NCBI GenBank assembly: GCA_900208305.1
Contig: OAPG01000004.1
Coordinates: 620,001 to 684,000 of the forward strand
Origin: Melanopsichium pennsylvanicum
Taxonomy: Eukaryota > Basidiomycota > Ustilaginomycetes > Ustilaginales
Direction: 5' to 3'
DNA: 64,000 bases
The notes under the pieces are model-generated. The model worked only from the letters and a program-made list of their open reading frames with translations, had not been told where the DNA came from and made no database searches. The translations under genes were made by a program, and so were the position numbers. This document shows, piece by piece, positions 23,233 to 33,900 of the stretch (positions within the stretch are counted from its first letter, which is position 1; each line of letters begins with the position of its first letter).

Positions 23233-24335
23233 ATGACAGTATAGCGCAAGCAGATGTGCCGCCTGAAGGTCGGCCTCAGATCCTTTGAATGGGTCAGAAA
23301 TAAGATCCATCATGCTGCTGGCAGAGTGCATTTGCTCGCTTTCGGCCAATAGAAGATCGCTGAGACACACACAACAACAGCAGAAAGGGAAAAACAAGCG
23401 CCGTTGAGCTCTGCCGCTTTCATGACTCGCAAAATCTGTCAATATGATGGCCGACAACCATGTGCGTTTGCAGACGCTTTGATACAGAAGCAGCTGCAGC
23501 GCCGTCATCGTATTCCCTCTTCTCTCTCTTGATCATTGAAGCAAGCGAGGTCCGATATACTGCCCTGAAGTTGATTTCTCATGTTATTTGGCAACATCAA
23601 CCCAGGCGTCCGAATGGTTCATCCAGTCCTCACTTGTTCTTGATGACATCGACAAGGCCTTTCGACCGTCCCTGCCGGCGTTTGCGGTCCCGCACCCACC
23701 TTGACCGACGTAACCTCATCTGCAATTACGGTGCCGACAGAATGATTAAGGATTCGTAACCCTGTCCTAACAACAGAGCGACGCCATATCTGCTCCTTAG
23801 CTTCTTTCTTTTTCCCAGACCCACGTGTTACCTCCTCACTCGGTCGATCTGTGCTGCGGACCTGCGAACCAATGTGTGCTCACGGTCACACGCCTACAAA
23901 TGCGAACGACAAATGTTCCAGCTGAATTCCAGACAAAGACAGGTCCCAGAGATGGCGCAATATCGTCCACATGACATTCAAACTTGTTACTCAGAACGTT
24001 AGCTGGTGTCAGAAGCAACGCGGCTTCTTATAATAGTCGTTCCTTGGTGGGTTGCCACGCTTCTGTGCACAATTGGGCGCTGAAGTGTGAATGTCTCAGT
24101 TGTACAGCTAGAGTGAAACACCCTTTAAATGATCGCCGTGGTATTTACGTATTCGTGACCCTCGGCTGTGGATGCTGTGCTTTGCTCTGCGATTCTGCCA
24201 GGCAAGTGAAGATGTGGATTCCATGGCTTGCATATCGAAAATAAAGGAACAAAGAGAGGAGGATGCTAAATGAACACGCGCGTGGGCACTGTTCGGCTTC
24301 GGTTCTTCTGGCAAGCCACTGTGTCCTCGCCCTCA

Positions 24336-24350
24336 TACAGTAATACTGTA
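24336..24350. repeat. TACAGTA-A-TACTGTA palindrome
   Basis: Seven-base perfect inverted arms separated by one A. It carries the same ACTGTA core as the other palindromes of this region. Confidence 0.7.
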
Positions 24351-25106
24351 AAGCGTTATTGTCCGAACGTAGTTCGATGCCGGCGCCACTTCTACCAATG
24401 CAGGCCGCCGATTGATTGTCCTGTTCTTGGCTCACAAACTGCGTCTCTGATCTACGAACGAGGAAGAGGCAGGATTACTCGCATGGCAATTCGCATTGCA
24501 CCCAACGTCCGAGAGAAGCCATCACCGAAGCCGAAAAAGAATACAAGAATAAACGAGACTGCAGAATCTCTTTTGACTTCCAAAATAGCACTCAACGAGC
24601 GCCGACTCCGTTTTCTCAACAGTATTTTCTCACCGCTCTCCTGCCATTTCTGTTACCAGTCTCCATGCAATCCGAAACTTAGACAAAGTTGTTTCGATTC
24701 ACAGCTGTCAGAAGATGTTCCGTGTCGTAAAGTTCGGTCACGCAACACATTTCATACCAACCTGGCAGCCACCTTCGTGGCTTGAATTCCAAATCACTTT
24801 CCGCTCCAGACAATCCCTCTCATCGTCCACTCTAACTCATGGAAATTCACCATCACGAACGCAATTCCGCGGATCTGCACAGACGAGCTAAAAGCTTCGT
24901 TCAAGTACGTACCCCCATGCCTCATATTCAAGAAGAATTAGCCATCTGGTTCTCAAACAGCAGACACAGCAAGGCACAATGTTTTCCCATTAATACGAAT
25001 GTGGAAGAATCTTTCCATTTCTATACATGCTCTCACGACTCTGGATGACATAGTCAATCCCCAAGTCCTATGCAGCACTAATTGCGAATAGAACACTATG
25101 GGAGCT

Positions 25107-26832
25107 TCAGAGCTTGTTGGTTGTTCCAGGGTGAAACTTGTCAAGATAGGCAAGGATTCTGATTGCCTCCCTTTCACCAGACACATAAGCACCTGCTGCA
25201 GAGCCACGGTCTATCAACATCAGAATCCCGCGCAAAATTAGTCACCCCCCCGCAAAAAGAAAAAAGAAAAAGAAAAAAAAGAAAAAAAAAGAAAAAAAAA
25301 AAGAAAAAAGAGGAGTCAGTTTAGTTTACTTAACGACGATCTATCAGTTTTTCTTGGATCTACTAACGATTGATCTCGGTGTGTTCACCAGCAAAACCAA
25401 GTCTACCATTCCAGAGAGGTCTGGAAAGATTTTCGAAATCCAACGGCGATGTACCTTTTGCTGTCGATACTGGCGAAGTGGTAGCACCTCGTGTAAATTG
25501 TTGTTTTGCCCATCTAGAGTAAAACACGTGTTTGGGGTTTTGAATACCTTGTTGACCTCGGATACGAGTAGTCAAGTAAGCATGCAAAGTGTTTCCTGCA
25601 TCCAAACGCTCAAACGCCTCAAGTTGTTTTGCCGCATCACCTCCAACCATAACGAGCAACGAATTGGAAGCGCCACTCTCAGCTACCTCTGATGTCTCGC
25701 CTGACAAAGACGAAACGATCAATGTCGTCGACGAGTAAAGCTGCCACAACCTTTTCTCCGCATCACTCTTAACCGAAGGAGGTGCAGGTGCGGAAGAGGC
25801 CAGTACGATAAAGGTACCAGTGTTTGCGTTCCACCAAGGTTGTTCGTAATGAAGCAAAACCTTGTTCAAGTTACCCACCGAAACACGTTTGATTGTCTCG
25901 AGCCTTCTCTCGGGAAGTGGTGGTTCAAACAGTCCCCCGGCTTCGTTTTTGAGTACTGCGATGGGGATGGTGACGAGAGCAGTACGAGCGATGTACTCTT
26001 TTCCTTGGCTTGTTGTTATTTTGACATTCGACGACGATTGTTCGTCACGAACTGACTGAACTTGTTGGCTAGTGTGAATGGTAGTGCCGAGAGAGGTAAT
26101 CTCGTCGACTAGCTTGTTGATAATAGTAGTAAAACCGCCTTTGGGAGCACCATCCGTACCGGCATATGAATGTTCGAAGCCTGTCCACTTTAGACTCGCT
26201 TTCTCCAACTCGATACCCAAGGGAATGTGAAGCATTCTAGCCACCCCTTTAGCTGCCTTCTTCTCTTGCTCTGACGTGAGATCTGCGAAAAGTGGCGAGT
26301 GATTGCTGTAAAGGAAGTCGGCGAGGGACATGTTTGCATCGGGCGGTGTTGGGAGCTTATGATGAGCTGTGGCTTTAGCTGCATCCTGAGCTTTTACGAG
26401 GTTTGATGTCAATTTTTGGCAAAGAGTTTGAGGTAAAGGACCTTGTTCAGCGACGACTATGGTGTCTCTGGGTTTTGGAACGTTCACAGCAATGTTGTAC
26501 TTGTCGGTGAGTTGTTTCAATGGGTTACCTTCAAGGTAACCGTGCATCCAGGAGCAACCAAAATCGCACCAATAATCGTTTGAATTGGGTGAAGCCGTGG
26601 TGCGTGAGTTGTCATTGACATCTGTCTTATCGGACCAGGTGTGAGTGAATGCACGACCACCAATTCGTTCGCGTGCTTCAAGGATAGCAACTTTACGTCC
26701 AGCTTGAGACAGTTTGAGTGCAGCAGAAAGACCTGACCATCCGGCACCGATGATGAGAACGTCGAGGATGTTGCTAGCCGAGGCTGCTTTTGTGGTGGCG
26801 GTAGTGGTGGTTGCTACTGCTGCTTGCGCCAT
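25107..26832 (-). CDS. Flavin-dependent amine oxidase (monoamine/polyamine oxidase family), two exons
   Basis: Exon 1 runs from the ATG at 26832 to 25368 and exon 2 from 25210 to the TGA at 25107-25109, for 522 residues. The N-terminus has the FAD dinucleotide motif GAGWSG (residues 29-34) with the downstream LEARERIGGR. The middle has the substrate and FAD regions typical of the family. Read without splicing, the protein would stop right after GRLGFAGEHTEIN, inside the conserved C-terminal FAD motif. The intron 25367-25211 restores GEHTEINHRGSAAGAYVSGEREA, split here by the junction after IN, which matches the family ending. These enzymes oxidise primary amines or polyamines to aldehydes, giving ammonia or amine and H2O2. 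Substrate cannot be told from sequence. No signal peptide or peroxisomal C-terminal SKL is visible (the end is TTNKL). Confidence 0.85.
25211..25367 (-). other. Terminal intron of the amine oxidase gene
   Basis: The donor is GTTAGT (from 25367) and the acceptor ATAG ends at 25211. A TGACTAAT-like branch site lies near 25236-25243. A pyrimidine tract of about 60 nt on the coding strand (the purine run at 25256-25314 on the plus strand) lies between donor and branch site. The splice is in phase and completes the FAD-binding C-terminus. Confidence 0.85.
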
Positions 26833-27336
26833 AGCGAATCTTTAGACAAGACCAGAGTTGACTGGGAGGGTGGGGAATTGATGGTTGAGAAGAGGAGGAA
26901 AAACATTCAACAAGCAAAGCTTATGGGTTGACTTGTGTAAGCAAATTCCATGTTTCGATGGGTTTGAGCGTGAGGGAATTGCCCAAGCGCGCATGGACCA
27001 CTTTTCCTCCAACCCACTTTGCCTCGCCCACAGTGCACCAAAAAAAGTTACATCTTCCAGACCCCGATCCTCTTACCTTTCCCATTGTTTTTATCGATCC
27101 TCCGTTTTCAATCCTTCGCTCAGACCCTGATCGGCAATCTCGCCCTCTTTTCCTTTCTCGGCGACGTGAACGTTTTGATCTTCATCCATCATTGACACTA
27201 TTCGATCTACTGAGCGGTGTGTGTGTCAGATACGAATCACAAATACACATGTAGCTTTGGTTATACAAGCAGCACTATGTATCTTAATTGATATTTCTTG
27301 TTTTTTTTTGCGTTTGTGTGGTAGTGAGAAATCTCT
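26833..27336. other. Intergenic, amine oxidase promoter side
   Basis: A 504-bp gap between two minus-strand genes. T-rich runs occur near 27296-27310. No gene or clear motif was seen. Confidence 0.4.
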
Positions 27337-30300
27337 TCATTGGATGAACCCTAGAGCACGCAATTGATCCATAGTCATTGGCTTGCTGAAATCCATTCCT
27401 GCTGCTCCTCCACCAACTCCACTACCACTGTTTGCGCCTATATCACCACCACCACCTTGCTTCTGTTGTGATTGTGTTTGTTGTTGCTGCTGTTGCATTT
27501 GATGTTGGGCCTGAGCAGCCACACCGAAGGAATTAAGATTTTTCAACATACCCTGTGGCTGTTGTTGTTGCTGTTGTTGAAATCCTCCCGCCAACTGATT
27601 GAACAATTGTTTATTGAAAGCTTGCTGTCCCTGTTGTCCGTGCTGCTGCTGTTGGGGTTGTGGTTGCACTCCTCCGGCTTGACCTCCTATACCGAGCAAT
27701 TGTGCCAGTGCTGCGAGGTTTGGCTGACCCATGCTCCCACTTGTACCACTGAACGCATCCTGACCCATCCCCTGCTGCTGCTGCTGCTGCTGTTGTTGTT
27801 GTTGCTGTTGGGCACCGATCAGGCTGGCAAGGTTGAAATTTCCACCATTCGCCAAATTGGCGAGGTTGCCAAGATTACCCAAATTAGCCAACAAAGGGTT
27901 TGATTGCGAAATGTTGTTCATCGCAAGACCCATGCCCGCTGCGTTTGTTGCTGGTGTTGCAGCACCGATGCCAGAGACGGGTACATTCCCAGCGGCACTT
28001 AGTGCATCGAGGTTGAAAGGCATGGACGAACCAAGTCCCATTCCTCCACCCAGTTGCTGTTGCTGTTGCAGTGGTTGTTGTTGTTGTTGATGTGGGGGTG
28101 GTGGTGCTGGCACGGCCAATGCTTGTGGATGATGCTGATGTTGTTGTTGACCATTCGCATCATTGTTCGATGTGATCTGCGGTACTGAACCAGAAGCACT
28201 CGCACCGCGACTTCTCGTCTGATCCTGCTGTGGTGTTGGTGCTTTACCCCCTCTCCCTCCCTGCTGCTGCTGCTGTTGCTGTTGCTGAGCGCTGCTCTGA
28301 GCCGCAAGTAGCTTACTGAACGGAATGGTCTCCTTCAACACAACACCGATCAATTTCGGAGGTGTCACTCCACCTTTACTCCTCTCGACACTACTGGTCG
28401 GTTGGGTTGTGGCAAACAACACCAAGCCCGCTCCCGCATTACTCCCATGCCGAATAAATGCACAGCTCTTCTTAGCATCCAAACTGCTCGCCAAACTCGA
28501 GTACATTTGTCTGTTCTTCTCAGCCGAAGCCGAAGTCAATACAGGTCCAACTCCATTTGAAGAAGAAGAGTCATTGGCTTCCTGAGTGGAGAACAAGATG
28601 TAGGGTGCATTCTGCGATTGGGCGTATACCTGAAGATTTCGAGGAGCAAGCTGGGTGATGGCGGTGATCTGAAGTTTGTCCGGCCAAGGAGTGAGAAGTC
28701 GATCAAGGGTGGAAGAGTTTGAGGTGGCCGAGACAAGCGTGGCCACGTCTCGCTTTTGTTTGGTGACGGGATCAGAAATGACGCTCCAAGTTAGGGCGCC
28801 GCGCCAGAAAGGTTTAGGTCGGGTTGGTGACAGAGATGGTTGTGCGGAAGCCGCTGGAGGTGCTGGAGCTGTTCCGATGTTGGTCTGCACTTGTGCATTG
28901 GGCGCCGTGACTGATGCTGTCTGTACTGGTGGCTTTGGCATGATATTGTTCGCTGCTTGCAAAGTTGCTCCAGGTGGCGGTTGTTGGCTACCGCTCACAC
29001 TTGCGCTCCTTCCAGGTCGACCCAACCCATTCGCTGCCGCGCCACTACTAGGTCCGCCGAGATTAACCCCCATCTCCCTGGCCTCTTTATCGATGTTGAT
29101 CAAGCTCTGCAAGCACACGTTGAAATTGGGTGCTGTCTCGACGCCACTGATGACTCTGTGCACCAACATCTTTAAGGCTTGTTGTTGCGTCATGAGTTGG
29201 GCTCTAAGCTGTTCCAGATACACCTTGTTGAATCCTGGAGCTTTGGGCGGTGCAGGCTCGCCAGAAGCGTCAGCCTTTGAAACGGCGGCATAAGCTGATG
29301 CCCAGTTCTTGATCATTGCTTCTTGCTGGCTACGAAGGAAAATCACTTTGGTGGATACGGCGGGGTCGAGTTTGATATTTCGTGGGATCTCAGTTGCGCT
29401 AGCGTGAGCGGATGCAGAAGAAGAGGTGTGAAGAGTGGAGGTGGTAAGTGCGGGCGGTTGAGGTTGAGAGATGCTTGCAGACTTTGAGCGCTTGGTTGGG
29501 ATGGGGTCGGCGCTCGTTTCATCTTGCCTCGCTCTCTTTGAAGCCAGTGGCGTAGCTGAAGCAGCTGCAGTGTTGTGGGTTGAGCCAGGTGTGAGGCCGG
29601 TTGAAATGATATTCGCTTGGGTAAATATGCTTCTTCTCACGCTCTCTGGCAGCAAAGTAGCTAGATCTTCATTGACGCCGTTTTGAGGCTCGGTGATGGT
29701 TTTGTGCAAGCCCAATATGACTGCTAGCGCCTCCTTGCTGGTTTCCAATGGCTCTGCTCGTCGTGCGGCCAAACTGTCTGGCTTGACTGCACAGCTGCTG
29801 ATGCTTACGCCTAGCTTTGCCAACTTGGCTCCGATGGTATGTGCGTTGGCGCGATCGTTGGCGATGTTGGTGTTGAAAAAAGGAGGAGAGGTGAGGTCGA
29901 GGGAAAGTTCGGAGGAGTCTAAGCACACGTGAAGAAGATGGCGTGCGAGTATTGGTGGTTTTTTAGGAGAAAGTGGGTTGTGTATAGAGTTGTGAGGAGG
30001 GGAGAGAAGCTCGAGGGCGGAAGTGAATGCTTCTAGGAGGTATGCTGTTGGTTTTGTTGTGTAGCGACCACCGTCGATTAGGTCAAACATGTTTGTTGCA
30101 GTGTCTGGATGCATAATTGGTGCTGAGATGGAACGAGTGGATGTGTCGGGTCCCAACCAGTACTCTGGTGTTTGTAAAGAGGAGGCTATGAGTTTTGAGC
30201 CAGCCACGATTGACTTGGTTTGGAGCGTGGTGCTTGGACGAAGCAGGCTTTTATCTGATGTAGCACGATAAACGACGCTTCCGACAGTGAGTCTGGATCC

Positions 30301-30555
30301 AGAATAGGTACTGTTGAGCTTATTTGCTACGGCGTCTACAAGTGGAACGACAACCGATCTCCATTTTCGACGGATAGCGGGATGATCGAGAAGTACGAGA
30401 ACGAGCTGAGTTTCTGGAAGAGCTTGAAGGCTAGATAGTGGTATAGATGAGGAGCGAGGGGTAAAAGTGTTTAGATTGTTGGATGCCAGTGGAGAAGGGG
30501 TTGTGAGAGCTATTGGTGCGTTTGAAGAGCCGGCAAGGGGGGTCGAAGTGGACAT
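27337..30555 (-). CDS. MED25: Mediator subunit 25-like protein (vWA and ACID/PTOV-type domains)
   Basis: The open frame reaches a GTG at 30765 through a Ser-coding GAT repeat, but the first ATG is at 30555 (MSTSTPLAG), giving 1072 residues. The N-terminal third looks like a von Willebrand A domain of the Med25 type (TQLVLVLLDHPAIRRKW, VGSVVYRA, then a DLIDGGRY region and a LLEAFTSALELL helix). A second domain starting about residue 580 (FWRGALTWSV, LTPWPDKLQITAITQL, then LIGVVLKE) fits the ACID/PTOV activator-interaction fold. The tail is rich in Gln, Gly and Asn with several Gln runs (near 27775-27808, 28066-28091 and 28263-28288) and ends MDQLRALGFIQ. Med25 is a peripheral Mediator subunit that contacts activators in the nucleus. 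The assignment rests on domain order and motifs, and similarity is modest. Confidence 0.65.
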   Translation of the reverse strand: MSTSTPLAGSSNAPIALTTPSPLASNNLNTFTPRSSSIPLSSLQALPETQLVLVLLDHPAIRRKWRSVVVPLVDAVANKLNSTYSGSRLTVGSVVYRATSDKSLLRPSTTLQTKSIVAGSKLIASSLQTPEYWLGPDTSTRSISAPIMHPDTATNMFDLIDGGRYTTKPTAYLLEAFTSALELLSPPHNSIHNPLSPKKPPILARHLLHVCLDSSELSLDLTSPPFFNTNIANDRANAHTIGAKLAKLGVSISSCAVKPDSLAARRAEPLETSKEALAVILGLHKTITEPQNGVNEDLATLLPESVRRSIFTQANIISTGLTPGSTHNTAAASATPLASKRARQDETSADPIPTKRSKSASISQPQPPALTTSTLHTSSSASAHASATEIPRNIKLDPAVSTKVIFLRSQQEAMIKNWASAYAAVSKADASGEPAPPKAPGFNKVYLEQLRAQLMTQQQALKMLVHRVISGVETAPNFNVCLQSLINIDKEAREMGVNLGGPSSGAAANGLGRPGRSASVSGSQQPPPGATLQAANNIMPKPPVQTASVTAPNAQVQTNIGTAPAPPAASAQPSLSPTRPKPFWRGALTWSVISDPVTKQKRDVATLVSATSNSSTLDRLLTPWPDKLQITAITQLAPRNLQVYAQSQNAPYILFSTQEANDSSSSNGVGPVLTSASAEKNRQMYSSLASSLDAKKSCAFIRHGSNAGAGLVLFATTQPTSSVERSKGGVTPPKLIGVVLKETIPFSKLLAAQSSAQQQQQQQQQGGRGGKAPTPQQDQTRSRGASASGSVPQITSNNDANGQQQHQHHPQALAVPAPPPPHQQQQQPLQQQQQLGGGMGLGSSMPFNLDALSAAGNVPVSGIGAATPATNAAGMGLAMNNISQSNPLLANLGNLGNLANLANGGNFNLASLIGAQQQQQQQQQQQQQGMGQDAFSGTSGSMGQPNLAALAQLLGIGGQAGGVQPQPQQQQHGQQGQQAFNKQLFNQLAGGFQQQQQQQPQGMLKNLNSFGVAAQAQHQMQQQQQQTQSQQKQGGGGDIGANSGSGVGGGAAGMDFSKPMTMDQLRALGFIQ

Positions 30556-30965
30556 GGTGGATGTCAGAAAAGCATAAAGGATGAGCCTAAGGCCGAGGCT
30601 GCGATGCGTGGTAAATGTTACGAATGCAGAATGCTGAAAGTCGAGAGATGAATAGGATGATGATGATGATGATGATGTTGATGATAATGATGATGATGTT
30701 GATGATGATGATGATGATGATGTTGATGATGTTGATGATGATGATGATGATAGATCAAAGCTCACTACTAATATTAAAATTAATTAAATGAAATAATTTA
30801 TTATTTATTGTATATATTCTCCATACTTCGTCAGGGTCCATACTGATATCAAAAGACCCAAAGAGAAGAGTTAAGTGCATCAACTATGAAAAGAACAAGT
30901 GAGTGCTTCTTGAGTTGCTCCTCTTCAAACCACCAGCGCAGCACCCAAGAGTGACCTTGATCAAT
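30556..30965. promoter_or_regulatory. Divergent promoter region, MED25-like / MSH1
   Basis: A 410-bp region between two divergent starts. It contains the (GAT)n microsatellite at 30656-30751 and a very AT-rich segment at 30770-30815 that could serve as a shared initiation region. Confidence 0.5.
30656..30751. repeat. (GAT)n microsatellite with GTT interruptions
   Basis: About 30 units of GAT/TGA with a few TGT and TAA variants. Read on the minus strand it would encode polyserine in frame with the MED25-like protein, but there is no in-frame ATG upstream of it. Confidence 0.95.
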
Positions 30966-33900
30966 ATGAGATCAACTTTGCTGCATCCCATAACAAAAGT
31001 CACATCCGTCGTCTCTATAGCTGCCTGTCCGTTCATTCAGTCGGTCACTCTTCAACCATTATGCCGAGCTTTTTCCACCACCACTAGCTCGCATGTTACC
31101 AAACAAACGACCAAACAAGCAACCAGATCGTCCACTCCTCCCAAACGTCCAAGCACAACATCAAGGCGTACATCCATAGCCTACGATTCGCTTCCATCAA
31201 CGCTCCTCGACTCTTATGGTCAGCCTCTCCCTTCTCTCCCACCAATAATTCCTCCATCCCTTCGCAAGAGCCGCTCAAAACGCTCTGATACTCCTCCACC
31301 ATCCACCCTGACAACGTCAACCGGATCAGAGCAAAAACAATTTAAAGATGAACCCATCCAATGGCCACCTTTAGCCCAATCCGTACTGGATGATATGTCC
31401 CGATTCCCCAACACCATCCTCCTCACCCGCGTTGGAGGCTTTTATGAATCCTACTTTTCTCAAGCACCCCTGCTCTCTTCCATCCTAGGCATCAAGTTGG
31501 CAAACCGTCGATGGGCTGGTCAGGACGTGCCCATGGCAGGCTTTCCTGTGTTTCAACTCGAAAAGTATCTCAAAATATTGGTGCTCGACAAAGGTCTCCT
31601 CGTCGCCATCAGTGAAGAGTTTCGACAAGATAATGAGGTGCACCAGCCGAATGGTGACATTGTCAGAAGGGTCAACAGAGTGGTCAGTCCAGGTACGCTC
31701 GTCCATGAAAACTTCCTGGATCCTTTTGTCAACAATTTCATCGTCGGTGTCAGTGCTCATGTTCAGCCATCCAGTGGCGACGCACAACAAGAGGTGAGGT
31801 ATGGCCTCGCTTGGTTAGATGTGGGTACGGCAGATTTCAACACCGCAGTGTGTCAAGATTTCACTAGTCTAAGAGATGAGATTGCCAGAATTGGCCCGAG
31901 GGAGGTGGTCATAGATGGTGCAAGTATCGATGCTGGTCAGGTAGATGGAGTGCATCCAGATATTAGCTCAATGCGTCAAACAAGTTCGAGAGTCAAACTG
32001 GACCTCAGCGAGTTGCTCACCCATCAGAACATTTACGTGTCTTACTTTGCGCCATCATCGCCATCGTCATCATCATCACCATCGACATCATCATCACCAT
32101 CGACACCTCAAACCTCCAATCAGCCCAGCATTACGGATACACAGCTTGCCCAACCTCCAACTACTGCGGTGCACACTTCGCCTTTGGACCCGATCGAGTC
32201 GTCCGTAGTCACTACTTTGCTAAGCTATCTCCAAACAAGACTCCTAGATTCCTCTTTGACCACCACTTCCCCTTTGACCTCTACCCCCCCATCCCACCAG
32301 CCCTTGAGCTCAACCATGCAAATCGACGCACACACTTTGGCCGCATTGGAAATCCGCTCGTCTTCCAACTTTGCCTACACCTCGCCTTCGTTTACCGCTT
32401 CTTCTCCTCTCACCACATCGGCTCGAGGTTCACTTTTCTCCGTCATTCGACGCACCGTAACAAAGGGTGGCACTCGCTTACTCGCACAGTGGCTTTGCAA
32501 TCCTTCCACCAGCATTCCCGTCATCAACGCTAGACTCGATCTCGTCCAACTTTTCCACAACAGAAAAGAGTTGAGGCAAGATATTCGAGGAGTACTCAGG
32601 GGCAAAGCGGGTGATGTGAGTAGGGTGCTGCAAAGGTTAGTGTCCAGGAAGGTTACAGGAGACGTTGGGGATCTTTTGGAAGTTCGCGATGCTATTGGAG
32701 CTATGACGAGGGTTGAGGAGCTTATCACTAATGAGATTGAATTCATTGGAGCTGATCAAGGGAAAGAAAAAGAAACGTTGCAAAGTTTGATTGGCAAGTT
32801 TCACGACCTTAGACAACTTGCGAGGTCGTTGGGTGATGCTATTGACGAAAGAGTTATTGCGTTGAGACTAGAACGTCAGGAAAGCCTTGCAAATCAAGTT
32901 CAAGATATCGCTGCTGGTAGTCGCGAGACTCGATTCAATAGTGCTCGCAATAAAATAAGTAAACTCGGTATGGGCTCCAGCTCTTGTTGTATCAAAGCAG
33001 ACAAGAGAAGTAAGATAGAACGAGAGAAACATGATAATGATGATGACGATCAAGCAGGTTTGTGGGGGGAAGATTTTGAACACCTCATTCGACCTACAAC
33101 CTGTAGGATGTTGGCTACACTCACACGATCGTATGCCACACTTCGACGCAAAGCTTGTCAACTCGAGCGCTGTTTCCAACAAACTTATGGCGATTTTGTG
33201 TCTCTTCGCTTCGTCATGGGTCAAGGTTACGTGATTCATTCTCGTGGTAAATCTCTACCTTCTTCACCCCCTAAAGCTTGCATTTTGGAGGAGCAAGTTG
33301 ATGGTGAAGATCTAACCGTACACATAGCAGGCAAGAATCGATCGACACACACCTACTATTCTGCTCTCTGGACGGCTCTTGGTAGTCGTCTTGATAAAGT
33401 GGTGAAAGAAATTCAATCAGTGGAGAGTGTGGAACTCGAATCACTTCGACAGCAAGTGTTGACTTGTTCTACACAATTACGATCGAATGCGAAATTGTTG
33501 GATCAGATTGATGTTTTGATCTCTTTTTCGCAAGCAGCGGAAGAGTATAATCTCATCCGACCGATTTTGGATGATTCGACCGATATTCACGTTGACTCTG
33601 CTCGACATTTAAGTGTTGAAATGGGACTTTTGGAAAAGGGACGCTTATTCACTCCCAACCATCTGCATCTATCCCACAATCAAGGTGGTCATGATAATGA
33701 CAGTGGTAGTGGTAATGATGTAGGGAGAGTTCATGTGATTACGGGACCTAATATGGGTGGGAAAAGTACGTATTTGCGTTCGATTGCACTTTTGATCATC
33801 CTTGCGCAATGTGGATGTTTTGTTCCAGCCAAATGGGCTAGGATTGGATTGGTGGATCGAATTTTTACTCGCATTGGTGCTAATGATGATGTTTTTCGAG

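Larger units (their letters stand above)
15941..25106. promoter_or_regulatory. 9.2-kb gene-poor region upstream of the WOPR gene
   Basis: No frame in this interval shows family features, codon regularity or plausible splice chains; all are short and rich in Arg, Ser and Cys. It lies upstream of the WOPR gene and downstream of the amine oxidase stop, both on the minus strand, so most of it is candidate WOPR control DNA or untranslated leader. Notable contents: an upstream ATG at 15950; a GAGTGC short repeat near 16736-16758; a purine/G-rich tract at 19871-19916; a poly-purine tract near 20935-21012; and ACTGTA palindromes at 20847, 22845, 23181 and 24336. Candida WOR1 also has an unusually long upstream region, which supports the reading by analogy. 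Long non-coding transcripts or genes with very short exons cannot be excluded. Confidence 0.5.

Noticed and set aside
24270..24785. 171-codon plus-strand frame
   Set aside because: No recognisable domain; composition like translated non-coding DNA. It is crossed by an ACTGTA palindrome.
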